A stretch of 64,000 nt of DNA from NCBI RefSeq assembly GCF_004352855.1, contig NZ_SJSC01000001.1:744001-808000 (forward strand), in the 5' to 3' direction. The translations under genes and the position numbers were made by a program. The notes under the pieces are model-generated. The model was given only the letters and a program-made list of their open reading frames with translations, had not been told where the DNA came from and did not search any database. Below are positions 26,954-35,756 of this stretch, in pieces (the first letter of the stretch is position 1; each line of letters opens with the position of its first letter). The DNA is from Marinomonas sp. KMM3893 (GTDB lineage: Bacteria > Pseudomonadota > Gammaproteobacteria > Pseudomonadales > Marinomonadaceae).

Positions 26954-29113
26954 ATGTATTCAGCCGACAACCACCGCCATTGTTTTTTATTTAAAGGATC
27001 TACTCCTGAGGTGTTGTCAGGCTTTTTACGCCTTTGTGAGCACTTAACCACACCGCTTATTTGTGCCCATGATGTTGAACCATATCAACAACTTGCACCG
27101 TCACAAAACACAGCGTTTCGAACCTGCTCCTTCAAACAAGCACGACAAGAGCTGGGCAGCAGCCACGATGCCATCTTGGTGGATTTAACCCATGGAGTAT
27201 CCGCCAGTGCGCTCGCTATTTTGGCAGGTACAGTGCGCGGCAATGGTATCTTCGCCATCGCCTTACCTGAAGAAGATTGGTTGTCTGTTGTCGACCAAGA
27301 TCTGCCCCGTTATTTGCCATGGCCTTATCAAAGCGAGCAGATAGACTCCAGCTTCAAGCGTTTTTTACTGGCACGTCTGGAAAATGATTCATCCCCTTTT
27401 ATTGTCCTATCCAGTCAGGGTCACTCGCACCAACAAACACCTTTGCCAGCCTTGGATCGCCTTAATGAAAACGCCCCGTTAACTCAAGAGCAAACCGCGG
27501 CACAAGCTTGTTTACTGAGCCTAAAAGCAAAGTCCTATGTTCTAATCGCTCCACGCGGACGTGGGAAATCCACACTGCTCGGTGATAGTCTTGCCAAAAT
27601 GCTGCAAGCAGGGAAAAAAGTCGCTTTGACCGCCGCCAATCAAACCGCCATTACGACACTCAAAAAGCGCTTTGACGAGCAATTACAGCACTCAGCAGTC
27701 ACCGCGGAGTTCCCTTTCTTTGCGCCTGACGCGTTACTCTCCAGTGACACTCATTGGGATCTATTGTTGGTCGATGAGGCGTCTAGTATCCCTCTTCCGA
27801 TGCTGATGGCGCTCAATAAAAAAGCCAAGCACTGTCTTTTTAGCACCACAGATTATGGCTATGAAGGCGCAGGAAAAGGCTTTGGCATACGCTTCTGCCG
27901 TTATTTGGAAGCACAATCTGATGGCTGTTTATTACCGCTGGAACGACTGACTTTGCGTCGCCCTATTCGGTGGGGGGAAAATGACCCACTGGAAAATTGG
28001 ATGAATGATTGTTTCTTCTTAGCCCCAGAGCAAAACACAAAAAAACCACTGTCTGTCGCCAAGCACGATGACGCTGTTCTCGAATACTCTGTTATCAAGG
28101 GAGCCGAATGGTTAACCCAAACAGCCGCCTTATCACAAACCTTTCAACTCTTGGTCAGTGCACATTATCAAACCTCGCCTGATAACCTACGCTGGGTATT
28201 AGATGACCCTTCTGTCTCAACGTATTTATCGATGCAAGGCGATCATCTTCATAGCGTGGCCATTGTCACCGAAGAAGGTCCTTTACCAGATGAACTCAGT
28301 AGCGCGGTGCTGCAAGGGACGCGACGTCCTCGTGGGCATTTAATACCGCAATCCTTGTTGGCCCATGAAGGCATAGAAGACGCAGGCCAATACCGTTACT
28401 GGCGTATCAGCCGTATTGCCACCCAAACAAACCAGCAAAACAAAGGCATGGCCAGCGAGCTGCTTAACCACATTGAAGCAACCGCGAAACAAAAAAACGC
28501 ACACGAAGCGTGTGATTTTCTGTGCACGAGTTTTGCTGCAACAGCCGATGTGGTGGCTTTTTGGCAAAAAAATGCGTTTGTGCCCGTGCGCTTAGGCACC
28601 ACGAAAGATCAGGCCAGCGGCTGCTATTCCCTGATGATGGTAAAACCACTCACAGACAAGGCTCGCCAGCGGGCAGCGCACTGGCATCATTCTTATTTAG
28701 CCAATCTCACCATTAACTTGCCACGCGATTATTCAGACATTGATGCTCATTTAGCCGATAAACTGGCAATGCCGCTTGTGGAAAATACGCCCCTCATAAC
28801 CACAAGGTTTAACGAGTCTAGGGGTGAAAATCCGCCTGTCTGCGACACCATTTCCGACAAAGATAAAAAAGACCTTCTCTTATTTGTGCATCACCACCGC
28901 CCTTACCTCACCATACGAGCGCAACTCACTCGCCTAGTGCAAAGTAAAATCAGCCGCCAGCAGCTGACCGTAACGCACCCAGATTACTCGCTGCTTAATG
29001 CGTTAATCCGCCAACCAGCGAATAAAGTCGACTTTTCCGCCTTCCAATTAAACACCAAGAAACAAGTAGAAAAACACTTAAAGTCCGTCGTTGACGCTTT
29101 ATTATCGATGTAA
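26954..29113 (+). CDS. tmcA: tRNA(Met) cytidine acetyltransferase TmcA
   Basis: A 719-aa protein with the TmcA domain order. An N-terminal DUF1726-like region is followed by a RecD-like helicase module (Walker A APRGRGKSTLLG near residue 200, Walker B LLVDEASSIPLP near 275). A GNAT acetyl-CoA domain follows (QQNKGMASELLNHIE near 500) and then a C-terminal tRNA-binding region. It makes N4-acetylcytidine at the wobble base of elongator tRNA-Met using acetyl-CoA and ATP. It is slightly longer than the E. coli enzyme. It follows a hairpin that covers its RBS and is not in an obvious operon. Confidence 0.95.
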   Translation: MYSADNHRHCFLFKGSTPEVLSGFLRLCEHLTTPLICAHDVEPYQQLAPSQNTAFRTCSFKQARQELGSSHDAILVDLTHGVSASALAILAGTVRGNGIFAIALPEEDWLSVVDQDLPRYLPWPYQSEQIDSSFKRFLLARLENDSSPFIVLSSQGHSHQQTPLPALDRLNENAPLTQEQTAAQACLLSLKAKSYVLIAPRGRGKSTLLGDSLAKMLQAGKKVALTAANQTAITTLKKRFDEQLQHSAVTAEFPFFAPDALLSSDTHWDLLLVDEASSIPLPMLMALNKKAKHCLFSTTDYGYEGAGKGFGIRFCRYLEAQSDGCLLPLERLTLRRPIRWGENDPLENWMNDCFFLAPEQNTKKPLSVAKHDDAVLEYSVIKGAEWLTQTAALSQTFQLLVSAHYQTSPDNLRWVLDDPSVSTYLSMQGDHLHSVAIVTEEGPLPDELSSAVLQGTRRPRGHLIPQSLLAHEGIEDAGQYRYWRISRIATQTNQQNKGMASELLNHIEATAKQKNAHEACDFLCTSFAATADVVAFWQKNAFVPVRLGTTKDQASGCYSLMMVKPLTDKARQRAAHWHHSYLANLTINLPRDYSDIDAHLADKLAMPLVENTPLITTRFNESRGENPPVCDTISDKDKKDLLLFVHHHRPYLTIRAQLTRLVQSKISRQQLTVTHPDYSLLNALIRQPANKVDFSAFQLNTKKQVEKHLKSVVDALLSM

Positions 29114-29288
29114 AAAGGCCGTGTGGTCTCGATTTAATTAAATGTGTGACTTTTCACCCATTAACAAAAAAAATTTGGGCGGAATTCCACCCAAAACAAC
29201 ACTATCTGCTCGGTTTAAATTAACTTCACAAAAAATAATCATGCTATTTTTATATACAAATCAAAAGCTTAATTAAATTCATAAAGAA

Positions 29289-29305
29289 TTGGCACAAAAT
29301 GTGTA
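29289..29305 (+). promoter_or_regulatory. Sigma54-like promoter upstream of dctP (imperfect)
   Basis: TTGGCAC at 29289-29295 is a perfect -24 element; the -12 position reads GTGTA instead of TTGCA at the correct spacing, about 100 bp before dctP. DctD-type activators drive sigma54 promoters of C4-dicarboxylate genes. A palindrome, TTTGGGCGGAATTCCACCCAAA, at 29174-29195 lies upstream. The rest of 29114-29404 is AT-rich non-coding sequence. Confidence 0.4.
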
Positions 29306-29404
29306 ATAACTAATGCTGCAACGTTATTTATTAACCTTGTTATCCGTTTAACAAAGATTAAACGAGCAACAATAATAATTACTCAGTTTTGGAGTCCAAT
29401 AACA

Positions 29405-30409
29405 ATGAAAAAACTCAGCTTAGCCCTAACTACTCTTGCGCTTACCTTTTCCGCAGGAAGTGCTTTTGCAGATTCATCTTCCGCTTGTGATGCAGGCGAA
29501 CGTATTGTCAAATTCAGCCACGTAACTGGCGGTACAACCCACCCTAAAGTCGTGGCGGCCAATAACTTCGCAGATCGCGTAAACAAAGAAATGAACGGCA
29601 AGTTGTGTGTCGTTGTATACCCAAACTCGACGCTATTTGGTGATTCAAAAGAGCTTGAAGCCCTACTATTAGGGGATGTTCAGTTGCTTGCACCGTCTTT
29701 GTCTAAATTTGGTTCTTACTCTCCAAAATACGGCGTTTTCGACCTACCTTTCATCTTTAAAGACATGGACCACGCGATCCGCTTTACCAAAACGGAAGAA
29801 GGTAAAGACTTGTTGATGGCAATGGAAGACAACGCAGGTTTCGTTGGTTTAGGTTATTGGATGTCTGGCATGAAATACTTCTCTGCCAACAAAAAACTGA
29901 TCTTACCAAGCGATGCGGAAGGCCTAAAATTCCGTGTACAAACGTCCGACGTGGCAAAATCCATGATTTCTGCCATGGGCGCATCACCACAAGCCATGGC
30001 GTTTTCTGAAGTATACGGTGCCTTGCAAACCGGCGTAGTAGATGGTCAGGAAAACACCTGGTCTAACATCTACACGAAAAAATTCTACGAAGTTCAAGAC
30101 AGCATCACTGAAACAAACCACCAATTATTGGCTTACTTGTTCATGACGTCTAAAGACTTCCTAGACAGCCTTTCCGCGGCTGACCGCGAGCAATTCCTAG
30201 CCATTGCCGACACAGTGACTCAAGAAGCGAACGAATCGGTTAAAGCCAAAGAAGCGGCAAACCGTGCCAACATTCTAAAAGCAGGCGGTAAGATCAATAC
30301 TTTGACAGCAGAACAGCGTCAAACTTGGGTTGATACCATGAAACCTGTTTGGAAAAAGTTTGAAGGTGACATCGGTAAAGACGTTATTAACGCCGCCGCA
30401 GGCGCGTAA
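29405..30409 (+). CDS. dctP: TRAP transporter substrate-binding protein DctP (C4-dicarboxylate type)
   Basis: A 334-aa periplasmic protein with signal peptide (cleavage near SAFA-DS). DctP hallmarks: VVVYPNSTLFGDSKELEALLLGDVQ, LKFRVQTSDVAKSMISAMGA with the carboxylate-binding Arg, and QAMAFSEVYGALQTGVVDGQENTW. These segments closely follow the succinate/fumarate/malate-binding DctP proteins. It delivers C4-dicarboxylates to DctQM. First gene of dctPQM; a hairpin after it probably raises DctP levels over the permeases. A DctB/DctD-type pair sits at 45-49 kb. Confidence 0.92.
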   Translation: MKKLSLALTTLALTFSAGSAFADSSSACDAGERIVKFSHVTGGTTHPKVVAANNFADRVNKEMNGKLCVVVYPNSTLFGDSKELEALLLGDVQLLAPSLSKFGSYSPKYGVFDLPFIFKDMDHAIRFTKTEEGKDLLMAMEDNAGFVGLGYWMSGMKYFSANKKLILPSDAEGLKFRVQTSDVAKSMISAMGASPQAMAFSEVYGALQTGVVDGQENTWSNIYTKKFYEVQDSITETNHQLLAYLFMTSKDFLDSLSAADREQFLAIADTVTQEANESVKAKEAANRANILKAGGKINTLTAEQRQTWVDTMKPVWKKFEGDIGKDVINAAAGA

Positions 30410-30433
30410 TTTATCGTTTAGTACCCAGCAATG

Positions 30434-30459
30434 AGCTGGCCTAATTAGGCCAGCTTTTG
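30434..30459 (+). terminator. Intercistronic hairpin/attenuator between dctP and dctQ
   Basis: AGCTGGCCT pairs with AGGCCAGCT around AATT, followed by TTTT. In TRAP operons such a hairpin allows more binding protein than permease mRNA, by partial termination or 3' end protection. Confidence 0.7.
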
Positions 30460-30557
30460 CCAGCTAGGTAACAGGCTTTCTTTTACCCTCTTTTGAGAAT
30501 ACGCCCCTCTTTTCGTTACCGACTGGCGCCGCTCTTATATTTGTTCAGGAGACACTA

Positions 30558-31235
30558 ATGGCATACTGGCCACATATTTATTTATTGATTTTCGTCCTCG
30601 TACTTTGGGCATTAGAAAAATGCTTCCCCAGAGTCATGGAGCGTGCAGAAGAAAACCTGATGATCATTGTCATTTCCTCGATTATGGTGGTGTCATTTGG
30701 TCAGGTTATTGCGCGATACGGTTTCAATACAGGCTGGGACGCCGCGCTAGAATTCAATACCATCGCCTTCTCTTGGCTGATCCTTCTTGGTATGAGTTAT
30801 GGTATCAAAACAGGCATTCACCTTGGTGTCGACATTGTCCTCAATGCGGTTCCTAAAAAGGTATCCAAAGCCCTTTCTCTATTCGGCGCTTTCGCCGCCA
30901 TCATGTATGGCTTGATTCTTCTTGATTCCACTTGGCTGGCGTTATTGGGCATAGACACCCGCGGCGGGGCCATCGAATATTGGTCAAAAATGTACAAAAT
31001 TGGCATCGGCAGCGAAGAGCTTCGTTATCCGCTCTTCATGCAAGAAGCGTTTGATTTACGTCCGCGCGTTCAGCGCTGGTTAGTACTGGTCATTCTGCCA
31101 ATCAGTTTAGCAATGCTCTCTCTCCGCTCTTTGCAGGCCTTCATTGATATAGCACGTGGCAAACGTGACATGTTGATCAGTGGCCATGAAGCACAAGATC
31201 TGGTCAAAGAACACAAAGACGCCTTAAAAGACTAG
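30558..31235 (+). CDS. dctQ: TRAP transporter small permease DctQ
   Basis: A 225-aa four-helix inner-membrane protein. Helices lie at about 5-22, 35-55 (LMIIVISSIMVVSFGQVIARYGF), 70-90 (NTIAFSWLILLGMSYGIKTG) and 165-185; the GIKTGIHLGVDI segment is typical of DctQ. There is an extended loop between helices 3 and 4. It pairs with DctM in the sodium-driven translocation unit. RBS CAGGAGACACTA; the GTG start of dctM follows 17 bp after the stop. Confidence 0.9.
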   Translation: MAYWPHIYLLIFVLVLWALEKCFPRVMERAEENLMIIVISSIMVVSFGQVIARYGFNTGWDAALEFNTIAFSWLILLGMSYGIKTGIHLGVDIVLNAVPKKVSKALSLFGAFAAIMYGLILLDSTWLALLGIDTRGGAIEYWSKMYKIGIGSEELRYPLFMQEAFDLRPRVQRWLVLVILPISLAMLSLRSLQAFIDIARGKRDMLISGHEAQDLVKEHKDALKD

Positions 31236-31252
31236 CCGGTTAGGAGCTTATT

Positions 31253-32866
31253 GTGGAAGCCATTATTTTATTTGCCTTTGTACTAGCGATGCTGTTTATC
31301 GGTATTCCAGTTGGTATTTCGTTGGGCTTATCGTCCATCCTGTTTATTACGTTTTTCTCCCATGACTCTTTGTCATCGGTTGCAATTTCCCTGTTTGGGG
31401 CGGGTCAACATTATACTTTGTTGGCCATCCCGTTTTTCATTCTCGCCTCGTCTTACATGTCGACCGGTGGTGTGGCAAAGCGCTTGATCAACTTCGCCAT
31501 TGCCAGCGTTGGTCACTTCCGTGGTGGTTTAGCCATGGCGTCTGTATTGGCGTGCATGATGTTCGCAGCCTTGTCTGGTTCATCACCGGCAACGGTTGTC
31601 GCTATTGGTAGTATCGCGATCGTTGGTATGCAGCAAGTTGGTTATTCAAAAGAATTCGCCTCTGGCATCATTGCCAATGCCGGTACGTTAGGCATCTTGA
31701 TCCCACCGTCTATCGTTATGGTGGTGTACGCAGCGGCCACGGATGTGTCTGTTGGACGTATGTTCTTGGCCGGTGTTATTCCTGGCTTGCTAGCAGGCGG
31801 TATGTTGATGCTGGCCATTTACGTTGTGGCGCGCATTAAGAACCTTCCTGCTGAAGAATGGAAAGGCTTTGGCCATCTTGTTCGTGGCGGTAAAGAAGCG
31901 GGCTGGGGCTTGTTCCTTGTGGTTATCATCATGGGTGGTATTTATGGTGGTGTCTTTACGCCAACAGAAGCCGCCGTGGTCGCCGCCGTATATTCCATCT
32001 TTGTCGCGCTGTTCGTTTACCGCGATATGGGGCCATTGAAAGGCCAAACGTGGACCAATGATAACGACGCCGCTCATGCCCGTGTTGGTTTCAACGGTAC
32101 GGTTTATGGCGTGTCTTTTTTCCTTGTTTGGGAAATCATGTCGTTCTTCGCTCTCGCCGGCAGCGACACCATCACCGGTGGTGACCGTGCCCTTTGGGGA
32201 GCGATTATGTCGGTGGCCTTAGCCATATTCTACGTTTACAAACGTTCTGCAAAACTAGAGCAGTCTATCCTCGTATGTTTGTCAGCCGGCTTGCCTATCT
32301 GGGGACGTAACTTGTCTCTTATGCTACGCGGCTTCTTCCCTGCCCTATTTGGTGAAGAGTCCCGCAAGGTCATGTTGGAAGGCACCAAGACCACCATTAT
32401 GCTGATGTTCATCATCGCCAACGCCCTGTTGTTTGCTCATACTTTGTCTTCTGAGCGTATTCCTCAGATGATCACAGAATGGATGCTAGGCGTCGGTTTT
32501 AACTGGTTTACCTTCTTGATCGCAGTCAACATCTTACTATTGATTGGCGGTCAATTTATGGAGCCATCTGGCTTATTGGTGATCGTTGCGCCTGTGGTTT
32601 TCCCAATCGCGATGAAACTGGGCGTTGACCCTATCCATCTTGGTATCATCATGGTGGTTAACATGGAAATCGGTATGATCACGCCGCCTATTGGTTTGAA
32701 CCTATTTGTGACCTCAGGTATCACCGGAATGAGCTTAGCACGAGTCGTTAAGGCTGCAATGCCGTTCGTGCTCGTGTTGATGGTGTTCTTAGTCTTGGTT
32801 ACTTACATCCCTGCGCTTTCTACTATGTTGCCATACAGCATCATGGGGCCAGAGATTGTCCATTAA
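31253..32866 (+). CDS. dctM: TRAP transporter large permease DctM with an internal insertion
   Basis: 537 aa from a GTG start (RBS TAGGAG), clearly longer than the usual 425-440 aa. DctM family signatures are LLAIPFFILAS, GSSPATVVAIGS, GTLGILIPPSIVMVVYA, GGIYGGVFTPTEAAVVAAVY and GMITPPIGLNLF. After FVALFVYRDMG (residue 270) the family normally continues into the segment seen here at LEGTKTTIMLMFIIANA (residue 385). About 110 residues are inserted between them, including two hydrophobic segments (about 295-312 and 322-340). It forms the sodium-coupled C4-dicarboxylate channel with DctQ. Last gene of the operon. Confidence 0.92.
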   Translation: MEAIILFAFVLAMLFIGIPVGISLGLSSILFITFFSHDSLSSVAISLFGAGQHYTLLAIPFFILASSYMSTGGVAKRLINFAIASVGHFRGGLAMASVLACMMFAALSGSSPATVVAIGSIAIVGMQQVGYSKEFASGIIANAGTLGILIPPSIVMVVYAAATDVSVGRMFLAGVIPGLLAGGMLMLAIYVVARIKNLPAEEWKGFGHLVRGGKEAGWGLFLVVIIMGGIYGGVFTPTEAAVVAAVYSIFVALFVYRDMGPLKGQTWTNDNDAAHARVGFNGTVYGVSFFLVWEIMSFFALAGSDTITGGDRALWGAIMSVALAIFYVYKRSAKLEQSILVCLSAGLPIWGRNLSLMLRGFFPALFGEESRKVMLEGTKTTIMLMFIIANALLFAHTLSSERIPQMITEWMLGVGFNWFTFLIAVNILLLIGGQFMEPSGLLVIVAPVVFPIAMKLGVDPIHLGIIMVVNMEIGMITPPIGLNLFVTSGITGMSLARVVKAAMPFVLVLMVFLVLVTYIPALSTMLPYSIMGPEIVH

Positions 32867-32895
32867 TCAATAGAAGACCTTTAATTTTGGTTTTG

Positions 32896-32920
32896 GGCGT
32901 CCTTCGGGGCGCCTTTTTTT
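32896..32920 (+). terminator. Rho-independent terminator of dctPQM
   Basis: GGCGTCC and GGGCGCC pair around a stable TTCG loop, followed by TTTTTTT. Confidence 0.9.
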
Positions 32921-32929
32921 ACACCAAAA

Positions 32930-32957
32930 AAAGGAGCATTTAGTCTGCTCCTTTTTC
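32930..32957 (-). terminator. Rho-independent terminator of the uronate genes
   Basis: AAAGGAGCA pairs with TGCTCCTTT; on the minus strand the run of As at 32925-32932 becomes a U-tract after the hairpin. Confidence 0.8.
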
Positions 32958-32984
32958 CTTGGCTGTTTCTCTAGTCTGTCTGCA

Positions 32985-34580
32985 TTACGAGGTCAGCACA
33001 CCGTTTAGCAACTGCGGCACAGACAAAGGGTTCGCGTCCTGAACCGTTTCTGGCAACAATGCGGCCGGAAAGTCTTGGTAACAAACTGGGCGTAAGAATC
33101 TGTCTATCGCCGCACTGCCAACTGACGTGGTTCGACTGTCTGATGTGGCTGGGAAAGGCCCACCATGCACCATGGCATGACAAACTTCCACGCCTGTCGG
33201 ATAACCGTTACACAGTATCCGTCCCACTTTTCGCTCCAACGCAGGCAGCAGAGGTCTTACCGCTTCTATGTCGGCATCGAGCATTTGAATCGTTGCGGTT
33301 AATTGCCCTTCTAGCTTCTCGGCCACAGCATGGGCTTCACTCATATCTTTGCATTTTATGATCAAAGATGAAGACCCAAACACTTCTTGCTCCATTGTCG
33401 AGTCGGCCAAGAAAGCCGTGGCATCGGTCACAAATAAGTGAGCCTGACATTGGTTCGCTTGTTCGCTGCGCTGCCCTGCGGCCAACTGAGTAATATGAGC
33501 ATTTTGTGCCAAACTGTTCACACCTTGATAATACGCATCGCAAATGCCCGGCGTTAACATAGTCTGACTGGTTAGGCTGCGAACCTCGTCACTGGCTTTG
33601 GCGATAAACTCGTCGGCGCCGTCTTCACCACATAACAACACCAAGCCTGGGTTTGTACAAAATTGGCCTGCGCCCATGGCGAGAGAGGCGACAAAACCAG
33701 ACGCCACCGACGCCGCGTCTTTTGCCAATTTATCTGGCATCACAAACACCGGATTAATACTGCTCATCTCTGCGTAAACAGGAATCGGTTCTGGACGCTG
33801 TGCTGCTATTGTTAACAAGGCCAAACCGCCCTGTCGTGAGCCAGTAAAGCCAACCGCTTTGATCAGCGGATGCGACACCAAGGCGCCACCAATAAAGTGG
33901 CCCGCACCATAGATAAGGGAAAAGACACCATCTGGAAGGTGACATTTTCTCACCGCACTTTGAATCGCTTTACCCACCAGCTCAGAAGTACCTGGGTGGG
34001 CAGGATGCGCTTTCACTACCACAGGGCAACCTGCCGCTAGCGCTGAGGCGGTATCGCCACCAGCCACCGAAAATGCCAATGGAAAGTTACTCGCGCCAAA
34101 CACAGCCACAGGACCAAGAGGAATTTTTTGCAGACGTAAATCAGAGCGCGGTAGCGGAGAACGTTCAGGCATCGCATGGTCAATACGCGCATCGAAGCAA
34201 CCACCCGAGCGCACCACCTGAGCAAACAAACGTAATTGCCCCATGGTCCGGCCACGTTCGCCTTCAATACGAGCGCGCGGCAAACCGCTCTCGGCTACAG
34301 CGCGTTCAATCAAGGCATCACCAAGCGCCAAAATCTCATCCGCAATGCCGTCTAAAAAGTCGGCACGAGACGCCATACTAACCGTTCTAAATGTGTCAAA
34401 AGCATGCCATGCTAAACTCGCAGCCTGGTCGACTTGATCTTGGTTAGCCCCTGCATAAGCGGGCTCTAGCGCCTGATTAGTGGCTGGATTAATCGCTCGA
34501 ATAACTTCTTCTTGCCCCGTTACGGACGCTTGGCCAATTAACATTTTTCCTGATAACTGTACGTTTCCTAAACCTTGCAT
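32985..34580 (-). CDS. 2,5-dioxovalerate (alpha-ketoglutarate semialdehyde) dehydrogenase-type aldehyde dehydrogenase
   Basis: A 531-aa NADP-dependent aldehyde dehydrogenase. The fold motifs are [21 protein letters not shown] (nucleotide binding), [15 protein letters not shown] with the catalytic Glu, and [14 protein letters not shown] with the nucleophilic Cys. The C-terminal [21 protein letters not shown] pattern is typical of the KGSADH III group. It would oxidise alpha-ketoglutarate semialdehyde to 2-oxoglutarate, the last step of oxidative uronate or aldarate breakdown. It lies 25 bp downstream of uronate dehydrogenase in one operon, which supports this. RBS AAGGAGAG. Confidence 0.88.
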   Translation of the reverse strand: MQGLGNVQLSGKMLIGQASVTGQEEVIRAINPATNQALEPAYAGANQDQVDQAASLAWHAFDTFRTVSMASRADFLDGIADEILALGDALIERAVAESGLPRARIEGERGRTMGQLRLFAQVVRSGGCFDARIDHAMPERSPLPRSDLRLQKIPLGPVAVFGASNFPLAFSVAGGDTASALAAGCPVVVKAHPAHPGTSELVGKAIQSAVRKCHLPDGVFSLIYGAGHFIGGALVSHPLIKAVGFTGSRQGGLALLTIAAQRPEPIPVYAEMSSINPVFVMPDKLAKDAASVASGFVASLAMGAGQFCTNPGLVLLCGEDGADEFIAKASDEVRSLTSQTMLTPGICDAYYQGVNSLAQNAHITQLAAGQRSEQANQCQAHLFVTDATAFLADSTMEQEVFGSSSLIIKCKDMSEAHAVAEKLEGQLTATIQMLDADIEAVRPLLPALERKVGRILCNGYPTGVEVCHAMVHGGPFPATSDSRTTSVGSAAIDRFLRPVCYQDFPAALLPETVQDANPLSVPQLLNGVLTS

Positions 34581-34605
34581 CGATCACTCTCCTTAGATAA
34601 AAAAA

Positions 34606-35400
34606 TCAATCTTCAAAATGCCCGTCGCTTGCAAAAATACCCCCTTGAAAACGCACCGCAGGATCATTTGGGTCCACCAACTCTTCTTGCAAATAGGCTT
34701 CATGCTCGAATACCGCCGAGCTGTCTTGCGGAGACCAGCCGATAAATTTGGCATGACGATTGTCCCACCAAGTGCTGGCGTTATTCGATACGCCATAAAT
34801 GACAGTGCAGCCTAAGCGATCCGCGGCATAAACCTTTTTGATTAAATCGGCCAAATCGCCCTCACTTAACCAAGTAGACACCATGCGGCGGTTTAACGGT
34901 TTGGGGAAACAAGAACCTATCCGTACCAAAGCCGATTCAATACCAAATTTGTCGAAATAATACTGCGCTAGAAGTTCGCCAAAACCTTTGGAGACACCAT
35001 ATAGGCTGTCGGGACGCATCTGGCTATGGGCGTCTAGTAGGGTTTCGCGCTGATGAAAGCCTACAACATGATTTGAGCTCGCAAAGAAGACACGTTTCAC
35101 ACCATGCTTTCTTGCGGCTTCGTAAATATGATAAGTCCCTTTGATGTTGCCATTTAAAATATTATCAAAGGTATTTTCTGTCGATACACCACCAAAATGC
35201 ACAATGGCATCACAGCCTTCAACCAGCGACATCACGTCTTCTGCACTCGCTAAATCACACGCCACAAACGCTTCATTCGGTAATAAGTCATCCACCATTA
35301 CAATGTCGGATAGACGCAGTTCATCAGCCCAATCGGCCAATGACGCTCGCATGGTTTTACCTAGATTACCGGCCGCGCCAGTCATCAGCACACGTTTCAT
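34606..35400 (-). CDS. udh: Uronate dehydrogenase (NAD-dependent)
   Basis: About 264 aa from ATG 35400 (RBS AAAGGAGGG); eight codons upstream are open but unlikely. Extended-SDR features: TGAAGNLGKTM for NAD, HFGGVSTENTFDNIL, and catalytic YGVSK; SCFPKPLNRRMVSTWLS and NNASTWWDN are typical of bacterial Udh. It oxidises galacturonate or glucuronate to the aldarolactone. With the neighbouring dehydrogenase it gives the first and last steps of the oxidative uronate pathway; the lactonase, dehydratase and KdgD steps are not in this window. Confidence 0.88.
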   Translation of the reverse strand: MKRVLMTGAAGNLGKTMRASLADWADELRLSDIVMVDDLLPNEAFVACDLASAEDVMSLVEGCDAIVHFGGVSTENTFDNILNGNIKGTYHIYEAARKHGVKRVFFASSNHVVGFHQRETLLDAHSQMRPDSLYGVSKGFGELLAQYYFDKFGIESALVRIGSCFPKPLNRRMVSTWLSEGDLADLIKKVYAADRLGCTVIYGVSNNASTWWDNRHAKFIGWSPQDSSAVFEHEAYLQEELVDPNDPAVRFQGGIFASDGHFED

Positions 35401-35756
35401 ATTCCCTCCTTTTGATCCACTCATGCAGCGGAATTTTTATCATTGTTATCGACTCAGCGAACCCATAGCCTAGATTCGCCAACCCCTTTTCCACTTATGA
35501 GCGAATAACCGCACCTAAACGGCAATCGCTAATCCCCCATCTTTTCACAAGCTATCTCTTTTTGTAAAACGTTGCGTTGCAGATTTGAATTCGTTAATTG
35601 ATACACTCTTTGTTTAAAAAACAAATGAGAAGCGTTAACATTCGCAACCAGTTTTACACTGGTAAAGAATTGTCGTCTTCTTTACAGCTTGATAGCGACC
35701 AGAGCGATTCGCTCAAGAGTACACTTTATCTACTCACATCCCTAAAGGAGTCTTTG
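35401..35756. other. Divergent intergenic region between udh and the iron ABC transporter
   Basis: About 355 bp with no gene I can support; the frame of the binding protein is open back to 35598 but the RBS places its start at 35757. It must hold both promoters, and it contains the Fur-box-like element listed separately. Confidence 0.6.
35621..35639. promoter_or_regulatory. Weak Fur-box-like element
   Basis: ACAAATGAGAAGCGTTAAC agrees with the 19-bp Fur consensus at about 12-13 positions, upstream of the iron ABC transporter operon. Weaker than the site at 13430. Confidence 0.4.

Noticed and set aside
29405..32866. Assigning the TRAP transporter to uronates because of the adjacent uronate genes
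   Set aside because: The genes are convergent, not one operon, and the DctP sequence follows C4-dicarboxylate binding proteins closely; a uronate role is possible but not preferred.
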